DNA of 64,000 nucleotides from the NCBI RefSeq assembly GCF_014656215.1, contig NZ_BNBZ01000002.1, positions 248,001 to 312,000 on the forward strand, in the 5' to 3' direction. Shown piece by piece: positions 57,898 through 64,000 of the stretch. This DNA comes from Streptomyces zaomyceticus (GTDB taxonomy: Bacteria; Actinomycetota; Actinomycetes; Streptomycetales; Streptomycetaceae). Position 1 is the first letter of the stretch; each line of letters starts with the position of its first letter. Below the pieces are notes generated by a model. The model saw nothing but the letters and a program-made list of their open reading frames with translations. It did not search any database and was not told the DNA's origin. Both the position numbers and the translations under genes were made by a program.

Positions 57898-58881
57898 TCA
57901 CAGGGTCGCCGGGGAGCAGACGAGTACCGTCTTGGCGATCGTGGTGCGGGCCTCGAGCGCCGTATGGGCGGCCGCGGCGGCGGACAGGGGGAGGCGCCGG
58001 CCGATCCTGACGTGCAGACGTCCGTCGCGGACCAGCCGGAGTACGGCCGTCCCCCGGCGGAGCAGTTCCGCCCGGTCCTGGATGTGGTGCCCCAGATTCG
58101 GGCGGGTGACGTACAGGGATCCGGCGGCGTTGAGGCGCTGCAGGTCGAACGGCGGCACCGGGCCGCCGGACTGCCCGTAGACCGCCAGGACCCCGCGCGG
58201 ACGCAGCGAGGCGAGGCTCTCGTCGAACGTCGGGCCGCCGATGCCGTCGAACACGGCGGCGGCGCCGAGGCCCCCGGTGTGCCGCCGTACCGCCTCGAGC
58301 AGTGCTCCCGGGCGGTAGTCGACGACCTCGACCGCGCCGGCGGCGCGCGCGGCCTCCGCCTTGGCCTCGGTCGAGGCGGTGCCGATGACCGTTCCGCCGC
58401 GCAGCCGCACCAGTTGGGTCAGCAGCATGCCCACGCCGCCCGCGGCGGCGTGCACGACGACGGTGTCGCCCTCCCGCACCGGGTAGGTGTCGTGGCACAG
58501 GTAGTGCGCGGTCATGCCCTGCAGCAGGGTGGCGGCCGCCGTCTCGGCGTCCAGCCCGTCCGGCACCGGCACCAGCCGGTCGGCGCTCAGCAGGGCGTAC
58601 TCCGCGTAGGAGCCCGGCAGGTTCGCCCAGGCGACGACGTCCCCGACGGCGACCTCGTGGACCCCGGGTCCGACCTCGACGACGGTACCGGCGCCCTCCT
58701 GCCCGGGGACGTACGGCAGTTCCCTCGGATAGAGGCCGGACCGGATGTACACGTCGATGTAGTTGACCCCGGCGGCGGCGAGCCGTACCAGTGCCTCGCC
58801 GGCCCGTGGCGTCGGTCGTGGGAGGTCGACGAGTTCGAGCACTTCGGGCCCGCCGGCCCGGCCGGCCTGGATCGCCTTCAT
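57898..58881 (-). CDS. Zinc-independent quinone oxidoreductase (MDR family)
   Basis: 327 aa from ATG 58881 (MKAIQAGRAGGPEVLELVDL); the open frame extends to 58944. NADPH-dependent zeta-crystallin/QOR-like enzyme: AAGVNYIDVYIRSGLYPREL, YVPGQEGAGTVVEVGPGVHE, the nucleotide motif VVVHAAAGGVGMLLTQLVRL, IGTASTEAKAEAARAAGAVE and VFDGIGGPTFDESLASLRPR. There are no structural-zinc cysteines. It lies 49 bp downstream of the sulfotransferase gene on the same strand, so it may belong to the biosynthetic set at the right edge. Confidence 0.92.
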   Translation of the reverse strand: MKAIQAGRAGGPEVLELVDLPRPTPRAGEALVRLAAAGVNYIDVYIRSGLYPRELPYVPGQEGAGTVVEVGPGVHEVAVGDVVAWANLPGSYAEYALLSADRLVPVPDGLDAETAAATLLQGMTAHYLCHDTYPVREGDTVVVHAAAGGVGMLLTQLVRLRGGTVIGTASTEAKAEAARAAGAVEVVDYRPGALLEAVRRHTGGLGAAAVFDGIGGPTFDESLASLRPRGVLAVYGQSGGPVPPFDLQRLNAAGSLYVTRPNLGHHIQDRAELLRRGTAVLRLVRDGRLHVRIGRRLPLSAAAAAHTALEARTTIAKTVLVCSPATL

Positions 58882-58930
58882 GGCGGTGATCGTACGACGG
58901 TCGGCCGACGCCGGCCGAGGGCCGGGCCGT

Positions 58931-59992
58931 TCAGATGCCGTCATAGCCGGCCTCTTCGGCGAGCTCGCGGACGACCGGCAGGACCTGGCGGATCTCGGAC
59001 TCGTGACGGCGCCACTTGTCCGGGTCGGGGACGGTCTGGGTCATCACGACGGGGAGGTCGCGGCGTCCCCAGGCGTCGGCGAAGGGCAGGTCCACCGCCT
59101 CGGCCACGGACTCCATGGTGGACACCGGGTCGGCCTGGACGTCCTCGTAGCGGACGAGTACCGCGTTGCCGGTGGGAGCGAGGCTGCGGGCGGCGTCCAG
59201 GACGGCCCGGTTGTGGGCCAGCCAGTTCTGGGCGCAGACCTCGGCCAGGCGCAGGTCCACCCAGTTCCGCCAGCCGGGCGGCAGGCTCAGGTTCCACCAC
59301 TCCTTGCCCCACGGGAACACGTCCGAGTAGCCCTTGATGCGCAGCGGCTCCGGCACCGGGTAGGAGAAGAACATCCGCGGGTTGAGCCAGGCGTCCATCA
59401 GGGAGCCGATGCTGGTGCGCGGATCGCGGACGACGAACACGTACTTGGCGTCCGGGTAGAGGGCCTGGAGGAAGGGGATCCGGAAGCAGGACTGGATGCT
59501 CTTCTCCACCAGCCTTATCCCGTCGGCGAGTTCGGCCTCGGTGGGGCGCGGGCCGCGCGGCGGGAAGCAGAACGGCGTGATCTCGTCGAGTTCGCCGCCC
59601 TCCCGTGTGGTGGGCGGCCCTTCGGGCAGCTCGCCGGGGAAGCGCTCCTGGAGGGCCTTGAGCGGCACGTCGTAGTAGTACGGCTGGAGGCCCTGGGCGC
59701 TGATGAAGTCGAGGAAGTCGAGCTTGTCGCCGACCGACCACTCCGCACCGGGCCTGCGCGCGGCGGCGAGCAGGTCGGCGTTCAGCCGGGCCGCCACCTC
59801 CGGGGTCGCGTCGGAGGCGTCCAGGGCGTTGGAGTGCCAGCCGCGCCGGCTGGGGTGCAGGCTGTCGCGTTCCCAGATCGGCTTGCCCTCGCGGCCGATG
59901 CTCCAGACGTGCTCGCTGCGTTCGATGAGACTGCGGACCAGGCTGGTACCGGAACGGGGGTGACCGACGATGAAGATGGGCTGCTTGAGCAT
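58931..59992 (-). CDS. Sulfotransferase-family protein
   Basis: 353 aa from ATG 59992 (MLKQPIFIVGHPRSGTSLVR). The 5'-phosphosulfate-binding loop FIVGHPRSGTSLV is at the N-terminus and the 3'-phosphate site is likely KYVFVVRDPRTSIGSLMDAW (R and S). Further conserved parts are VEKSIQSCFRIPFLQALYPD and LVRYEDVQADPVSTMESVAE. Transfers a sulfonyl group from PAPS to a hydroxyl or amine; the acceptor is unknown. In the MFS-sulfotransferase-oxidoreductase run next to NRPS genes it could tailor the peptide product, which is inference. Confidence 0.88.
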   Translation of the reverse strand: MLKQPIFIVGHPRSGTSLVRSLIERSEHVWSIGREGKPIWERDSLHPSRRGWHSNALDASDATPEVAARLNADLLAAARRPGAEWSVGDKLDFLDFISAQGLQPYYYDVPLKALQERFPGELPEGPPTTREGGELDEITPFCFPPRGPRPTEAELADGIRLVEKSIQSCFRIPFLQALYPDAKYVFVVRDPRTSIGSLMDAWLNPRMFFSYPVPEPLRIKGYSDVFPWGKEWWNLSLPPGWRNWVDLRLAEVCAQNWLAHNRAVLDAARSLAPTGNAVLVRYEDVQADPVSTMESVAEAVDLPFADAWGRRDLPVVMTQTVPDPDKWRRHESEIRQVLPVVRELAEEAGYDGI

Positions 59993-60024
59993 GGCTGAGC
60001 TCGCTTTCGTGAGGAGGCGGGTTC

Positions 60025-61293
60025 TCATTCGGGCCAGCGGGCGGACCTGACGTGCCGGCTCGCGAGCCCGGCCGCCGTGATCGCGGCCTGGGTTCCGGCG
60101 ATCAGGACGATGGCGCCGGTGACGCCGAGGAACTGCAGGGCCAGGCCGCCGACCAGGGAACCGAGCGGGGATCCGGCGCCGATGAGGGTGATGGTGGCGG
60201 CGATGGCGCGGCCCCGCCGGTGGTCCGGGGTCTGCCGGAAGATCATGATGTCGACGAGGATCTTCAGCGCCGGCAGCCCGAGCGCCGCCAGGGTGAGCAT
60301 GGCGAAGACCCAGAGGGGGCCGAGCGGGAGCGCCAGCAGGGCCACCGCGAGGGTGGTCAGCGTGGACGCGGAGAGCAGCAGCGCGCCGGGGCTGAGCAGA
60401 CGGTTGAGCCGCGGCACCAGTGCCGAGCCGACGAGCATGCCGACGGCGGTGCCGGACAGGGCCAGACCGATGGTGCCGGGGGAGTGTTCCTGGTCGCGCA
60501 GGGTCACCATCACCATGAGGATCGCGGCGGTGATGCTGAAGTAGAAGATGCTGATCAGGAGCAGTGCGGAGCGGAGGAGCCGGTCGCCGAGGAGTTCGAT
60601 CACCCCGGAGAAGGCGTTGGCCAGCGGCCCGAGCGCGCTCTTCGGCTCCTTCTCCACCGGCTCGGTGGGCGGTTCCGCCTTCGGTACGCGGATCACCAGG
60701 GCGCAGACGAACGAGATCACGAAGCCGACGATCGCCGCGACGAAGGGGAACGTACGGGAGACCAGGTAGAGCGCGCCGCCGAGCGGCGGTCCGGCGAGGG
60801 CGGCGGCTCCGCTGCGCGCCTCGTCCTGGCTGAGCGCCGCGGTGAGCTGATGGTCCGGCACGACGGCGCGGATCAGGAGCATGCGGGCCGGTGCGCCGAA
60901 GGCCGTACCGGCGCCCAGGACGATCGCGGCGAGGATCAGTAGGCCGAAGTTCGCCCGGTCTGCCATCAGACTGAGCACGATGAACAGGAGAGTGAGTGCG
61001 CGGACCGCTTCGGAGATCAACAGGATGCGGCGGCGGTCCCACCGGTCGACGACCGCGCCGGCCGGCAGTCCGACCAGGAGGGCGGTGCCGATCTGGGCGA
61101 AGCCGAAGAGTCCGGCCAGCGCCGGTGAACCGGTCAGGGACATGATCAGCAGGGGATAGGCGACCTCCACGGTTTCGAGGCCGAGGTTGGCCGAGGCCGC
61201 CCCGATCCACAGAATTTGGAAGCGCCGGTTACGGCGCAGGGGGACTGACGTGGCGAGAGTCGCGCTATCACTCTGACGTAAGCGTTCACTCAT
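60025..61293 (-). CDS. Major facilitator superfamily exporter
   Basis: 422 aa with 12 predicted helices. Motif A-like GAVVDRWDRRRILLISEAVR between helices 2 and 3, and GRAIAATITLIGAGSPLGSL late in the protein, typical of the enterobactin-exporter-like/DHA3 group. The central loop (EPPTEPVEKEPKSALGPLAN) is cytoplasmic. Probably exports a natural product and may give self-resistance. Divergent from an ArsR gene whose shared 56-bp gap carries GTGAA repeats. No clear ribosome site precedes ATG 61293. Confidence 0.9.
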   Translation of the reverse strand: MSERLRQSDSATLATSVPLRRNRRFQILWIGAASANLGLETVEVAYPLLIMSLTGSPALAGLFGFAQIGTALLVGLPAGAVVDRWDRRRILLISEAVRALTLLFIVLSLMADRANFGLLILAAIVLGAGTAFGAPARMLLIRAVVPDHQLTAALSQDEARSGAAALAGPPLGGALYLVSRTFPFVAAIVGFVISFVCALVIRVPKAEPPTEPVEKEPKSALGPLANAFSGVIELLGDRLLRSALLLISIFYFSITAAILMVMVTLRDQEHSPGTIGLALSGTAVGMLVGSALVPRLNRLLSPGALLLSASTLTTLAVALLALPLGPLWVFAMLTLAALGLPALKILVDIMIFRQTPDHRRGRAIAATITLIGAGSPLGSLVGGLALQFLGVTGAIVLIAGTQAAITAAGLASRHVRSARWPE

Positions 61294-61316
61294 GCGTGAA
61301 AGGTAGCATGCACGTG
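61285..61316. promoter_or_regulatory. TTCAC/GTGAA dyad in the MFS-ArsR divergent promoter
   Basis: TTCAC-TCATGC-GTGAA (61285-61300) is followed by a further CATGCACGTGAA in direct orientation. The dyad overlaps the start codon of the MFS gene and lies upstream of the ArsR gene, a fitting site for autoregulatory repression. Confidence 0.5.
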
Positions 61317-61349
61317 AATGGTTCGCTACGAGGAAACGGAGTTGGGTTC

Positions 61350-61982
61350 ATGGCTGACGATGCCGACGCGGTGACGGTCGTCCGGGAGGTGGACGACGTG
61401 GAGACGCTGAAGGCCCTGTCCGACCCGCTGAGACTGGCGATTCTGCGCACGATGATGAGCGATGTGCGTGCGCCGCACAGGGTGAAGGACATCGCCCGGC
61501 TTCTGGACCAGCCGCCCACCCGGCTCTACCGGCACATCAAGGTGCTCGAGGCGGCGGGCCTGATCAAGGTGGCGCAGACCCGGATGGTCTCCGGGATCCA
61601 GGAGAGCCAGTACCAGGTGGCGCAGTTCGCGCTGCGGCTCAGCCGTGACCTGCTGGCGGCGCCCGGCAACGCGGGCGACCTCGCCGACGCGTTCGCCGTG
61701 ACGCTGAACGACTTCCGCGACCGGCTCGTACGGGACATCATCAGCGGCCGCTTCCAGCCGGAGTCGGAGCCCGAGGCCGCGGAGAAGCCGGATCCGCTCG
61801 GCCCGATGGTCGTGGCGCTGGACCGCCGGCTGTCGCCGGAGCGGGCGAGCGAGTTCCGGTCCCGCCTGTCCGCGCTGATGGAAGAGTTCAACCGACCCGA
61901 CGACGAGGAGAACGCCGTCGTGCCGGTCGAGTTCCTGCTGATGTTCTGGGCGCCCAAGGAGCCCCCGGGGGAGCCGGCCTAG
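61350..61982 (+). CDS. ArsR-type winged-helix transcriptional regulator
   Basis: 210 aa from ATG 61350 (MADDADAVTVVREVDDVETL), with GGAG eight bases upstream; a GTG at 61296 is an unlikely longer start. ArsR winged helix at about residues 15-95: LKALSDPLRLAILRTMMSDV, VKDIARLLDQPPTRLYRHIK, VLEAAGLIKVAQTRMVSGIQ. There is no Cys metal site, and the C-terminal half is a helical domain ending in FLLMFWAPKEPPGEPA, so it probably senses an organic ligand. Likely represses the divergent MFS exporter operon. Confidence 0.9.
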   Translation: MADDADAVTVVREVDDVETLKALSDPLRLAILRTMMSDVRAPHRVKDIARLLDQPPTRLYRHIKVLEAAGLIKVAQTRMVSGIQESQYQVAQFALRLSRDLLAAPGNAGDLADAFAVTLNDFRDRLVRDIISGRFQPESEPEAAEKPDPLGPMVVALDRRLSPERASEFRSRLSALMEEFNRPDDEENAVVPVEFLLMFWAPKEPPGEPA

Positions 61983-62298
61983 CCACACCGACGGGGGCGG
62001 GAGGCGCTCCTGTCCGGTCAGTGGGCGCGGGTCCGCGCCCGCCGATCGGGGGTGAACGCACGGATCCGGTGCACCGTTTCGACGGTGCACCGGATCGACC
62101 GGGTACGGACCGGCTCGTGGCGCGGCGGCCCGTGAGAGGGCGGCCCGTGGTGAAGCCTCTGGTGATGTGCTGCGTGGGGCCGCCCGCGCTGGGACGGATG
62201 CCGGGCGGATGGTGGTGAGGCCCGTGGTGGGGCGGCTCGGGGCGGGGCGTCAGCGCCTCGTGGCCGCGGCGGCGCGACCGTCAGCCGCCGGGCGCGGC
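61983..62298. other. Intergenic region between convergent genes
   Basis: 316 bp. Apart from the terminator at 62063-62096 it holds only GC-rich direct repeats of GCGGCCCGTG (near 62121 and 62142) and no coding sequence I can support. Confidence 0.5.
62063..62096. terminator. Perfect 14-bp hairpin, bidirectional terminator
   Basis: GATCCGGTGCACCG (62063-62076), loop TTTCGA, exact complement CGGTGCACCGGATC (62083-62096), between the convergent ArsR and O-methyltransferase genes. Confidence 0.85.
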
Positions 62299-63282
62299 CT
62301 ACTTGGCCGCGATGAACAGCCTGCCGCCGGGGAACCGGTGCGGCACGCAGCGGGCCCGGTCGAAGCCGGCCTGCCGGAAACGGGCGAGCCAGTCCTCCTC
62401 CGGAGGCAGCGACACCTCCATGAACTCGGCGTGCAGATAGGTGAACAGCGAGCTGAACCTGCGCTCGCGCTCCGCCGACGCGAACGGAACGGCGTCGGTG
62501 ATCGCCATGATGCCGCCCGGGCGCAGCGCCTCCCGGCACCTGCGCAGCACCCGGTCGAAGACGTCGCCCTCCTGCACGATGTCGTGGAAGACGAATCCGG
62601 CGTGGATCACATCGGCACCGGCCACCGGCGAGGGGTCGTCCGCGACGGACTGGATCGGCCGCTCCACCACCGTGAGACGGTCGCCGACGCCCGCCGCGTG
62701 CGCCGCGCGGGACGCCTCCTGGCATGCGCCGCCACTCATGTCCAGGGCCACGCCGGTGCTCTCCGGCAGCCGCCCGAGCAGGTCGATCAGCAGACCGGCG
62801 GCACCGGCGCCGAGGTCGACGATCCTCTTCGGCCGCACGGCGAGGATCGCCTCGGTCGCGGCGGGGTAGAAGCCCTGGCTGCCGATCCACCGGGAACTGA
62901 CCGCCACCTCACGGCCGTCCCGCCGGTACTGCGCGGCGGAGCCGACCGGGTCGCGCAGGAACTCCGCCGGGTGCTGGACGTACGGCTGGTTGGCCCGCAA
63001 CGACCAGATGAGATAGCCGGACTGGTGGATCCTGTCCGCGAAGTCGTCCGCGATCCGGAACTCCTTGACGCCGGTCGGCTCCAGCAGCGCCGCGGCGACC
63101 AGTGCGCCCAGGAAACGGCCCATGCCCTCCTCCGGCACGTCCGCGGCCACGGCCAGCTCGGTCACGGTGACCGGCTCGCCGCGCTCCAGCAGCGGGACGA
63201 TGCCCAGCCGGTCGGCCATCTCCAGCAGGGCGGCGACGGCGGCGAGATCGGCTGCGGTCTCAGGGGTGCTGATGTGTGACAT
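62299..63282 (-). CDS. O-methyltransferase (SAM-dependent), natural-product type
   Basis: 327 aa from ATG 63282 (MSHISTPETAADLAAVAALL), with GGGAGAG four bases upstream; in-frame ATGs at 63300 and 63312 are alternatives. An N-terminal winged-helix dimerisation domain (ADRLGIVPLLERGEPVTVTE, VPEEGMGRFLGALVAAALLE) is followed by the Rossmann core: RIVDLGAGAAGLLIDLLGRL, STGVALDMSGGACQEASRAA, VIHAGFVFHDIVQEGDVFDR, REALRPGGIMAITDAVPFAS. This is the plant-type/hydroxyneurosporene O-methyltransferase layout of many antibiotic clusters. It lies 271 bp downstream of an NRPS gene on the same strand and probably methylates its product. Confidence 0.88.
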   Translation of the reverse strand: MSHISTPETAADLAAVAALLEMADRLGIVPLLERGEPVTVTELAVAADVPEEGMGRFLGALVAAALLEPTGVKEFRIADDFADRIHQSGYLIWSLRANQPYVQHPAEFLRDPVGSAAQYRRDGREVAVSSRWIGSQGFYPAATEAILAVRPKRIVDLGAGAAGLLIDLLGRLPESTGVALDMSGGACQEASRAAHAAGVGDRLTVVERPIQSVADDPSPVAGADVIHAGFVFHDIVQEGDVFDRVLRRCREALRPGGIMAITDAVPFASAERERRFSSLFTYLHAEFMEVSLPPEEDWLARFRQAGFDRARCVPHRFPGGRLFIAAK

Positions 63283-63553
63283 CGCGCTCTCCCACTCCAT
63301 TTCGACGATCATCTCGAGTTCCACGGTGCCGGGCCGGTACGGTTCCCGGCCGGCGGGCACGGCGCCGTCGGCGCCGCGCCGGTCTGAGGTCCCCTCCCAC
63401 GAGTCACCCTTCAACGGGTGCCGGGGGAGGGGGGTTTCGGCAGCGCGAACCGGTCGGGTCCGTCGCGGGCCGCGCCGGCCGGCACGCCGGTGGGTCGATG
63501 GGCGTGCCGACCGCTCCGGTGCGCACGGACACGCGGGATGTCCGTCCGTGGTC

Positions 63554-64000
63554 TCACCGGGAATCCACTTCCTCGCCGCCGGAGCCGCCTGAGCCGCCGG
63601 AGCCGCCTGAGCCGCCGGGCCCTCCGGGTCCGGCCGTGGCGGCGGGACCCGCCGGGCCGGTGCGCCGCCGAAGCTTCGGCCGCGTGCGGTTCGCCGTCCG
63701 GCCGAGGCGTTCGGCGAGCGCGGCGACCGTCGGGGACTCGAAGAGCGCGGCCACGCTGAGGCTCGCGTCGAACCGGGTGCGCACACGGTTGAGCAGACGT
63801 GTGGCGAGCAGCGAGTGGCCGCCGAGGTCGAAGAAGTTGTCGTGGACGCCGACCCGGGACGCCTTCAGGACCTCGGCGAACATCGCGCACAGCGCGGCTT
63901 CGCGCTCGTCCCGAGGTGCCACGTAGGCCGTCTCGGAGGTGCTCGGGCCGGGTGCCGGCAGTGCCTTCCGGTCGACCTTGCCGTTGCCGGTCAGCGGCAG
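63554..64000 (-). CDS. Nonribosomal peptide synthetase, C-terminal end (adenylation A10 and carrier domain)
   Basis: The last 148 codons are in the window; the gene continues past 64000. It begins in the adenylation-domain A10 motif LPLTGNGKVDRKALP, with the catalytic Lys of NGK. A full peptidyl-carrier domain follows with the phosphopantetheine Ser in DNFFDLGGHSLLATRL. The protein then ends in a low-complexity Gly/Ser/Pro tail (GPGGPGGSGGSGGSGG, EEVDSR) with no thioesterase, reductase or condensation domain, so this subunit does not release a product itself. Likely passes its chain to another subunit or is a stand-alone A-PCP loader. Confidence 0.93.
   Translation of the reverse strand: MPLTGNGKVDRKALPAPGPSTSETAYVAPRDEREAALCAMFAEVLKASRVGVHDNFFDLGGHSLLATRLLNRVRTRFDASLSVAALFESPTVAALAERLGRTANRTRPKLRRRTGPAGPAATAGPGGPGGSGGSGGSGGSGGEEVDSR

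Noticed and set aside
63576..63640. CCGGAGCCGCCTGAGCCGCC repeats on the plus strand as a regulatory array
   Set aside because: They encode the Gly-Gly-Ser tail of the NRPS on the minus strand and need no other explanation.
1..64000. CRISPR arrays, tRNA or rRNA genes, insertion sequences, attachment sites
   Set aside because: None seen: no regularly spaced 25-40 bp repeats, no transposase or integrase product and no tRNA-like cloverleaf noticed by eye. A dedicated tRNA scan was not possible.

Overview
The window is about 72% G+C. Nearly every real gene uses G or C in third codon positions, with GTG and occasional TTG starts and many 4-base ATGA/GTGA overlaps. The gene families (SARP regulator, ECF sigma factors, LAxTG sortase substrate, secreted discoidin/GH16 enzyme, TOMM and NRPS biosynthesis, actinobacterial cysteine leader peptide) point to a Streptomyces or a close relative, probably an accessory part of the chromosome because two natural-product loci touch its edges. 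No rRNA, tRNA, CRISPR array, transposase or integrase was recognised.

Left edge (1-7.7 kb, minus strand): a RiPP locus of the azol(in)e type (TOMM, thiopeptide- or goadsporin-like). It contains an AfsR/SARP-type activator, a leader-binding ThiF-like F protein, a YcaO cyclodehydratase and the start of a SagB-type dehydrogenase that runs off the window. No precursor peptide is visible. 7.7-14.3 kb: a small hypothetical, an ECF sigma factor with a membrane partner, two coupled hypotheticals, a Gfo/Idh/MocA oxidoreductase, and an unusual fusion of sigma-like, zinc-anti-sigma-like, transmembrane and extracellular CAP domains. 14.3-20.4 kb (minus): tandem-NUDIX proteins (two and three domains), an aminoglycoside-phosphotransferase-like kinase, two tiny ORFs and an ABC half-transporter.

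20.8-33.5 kb (minus): an organosulfur-type operon made of a flavin reductase, an ABC importer (binding protein, permease, ATPase), an NtaA/SnaA/DszA-family FMN monooxygenase, a four-domain ABC exporter and an aldo/keto reductase. Upstream is a ROK regulator preceded by an almost complete attenuation cassette: a consensus promoter, a leaderless 26-codon ORF with the actinobacterial HVDLxR..C leader signature, and a 10-bp GC hairpin. This suggests cysteine or sulfur control of the region.

33.6-38.6 kb: secreted glucan-related proteins (GH16 with two discoidin domains, CBM6-DUF1996, DUF305 lipoprotein) divergent from a LacI regulator, with a perfect GGGAGCGCTCCC operator just downstream of the GH16 promoter -10. 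38.6-43.3 kb: SRPBCC protein, aldo/keto reductase, LysR regulator and acyl-CoA ligase. 43.4-48.3 kb: a three-gene CHAT-protease module (membrane CHAT protein, small partner, membrane protein) that looks like a conflict or cell-death system. 48.4-51.7 kb: a hypothetical divergent from a secreted, sortase-anchored protein with a PD-(D/E)XK-like nuclease motif.

51.7-57.8 kb: PLP decarboxylase, DUF1232 protein, an apparent three-gene unit ending in a DUF4230 membrane protein, VanZ protein overlapping a convergent MerR gene, and a methyltransferase. Right edge (57.9-64 kb): quinone oxidoreductase, sulfotransferase and MFS exporter divergent from an ArsR regulator, then an O-methyltransferase and the 3' end of an NRPS. 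This is probably the margin of a second biosynthetic cluster.
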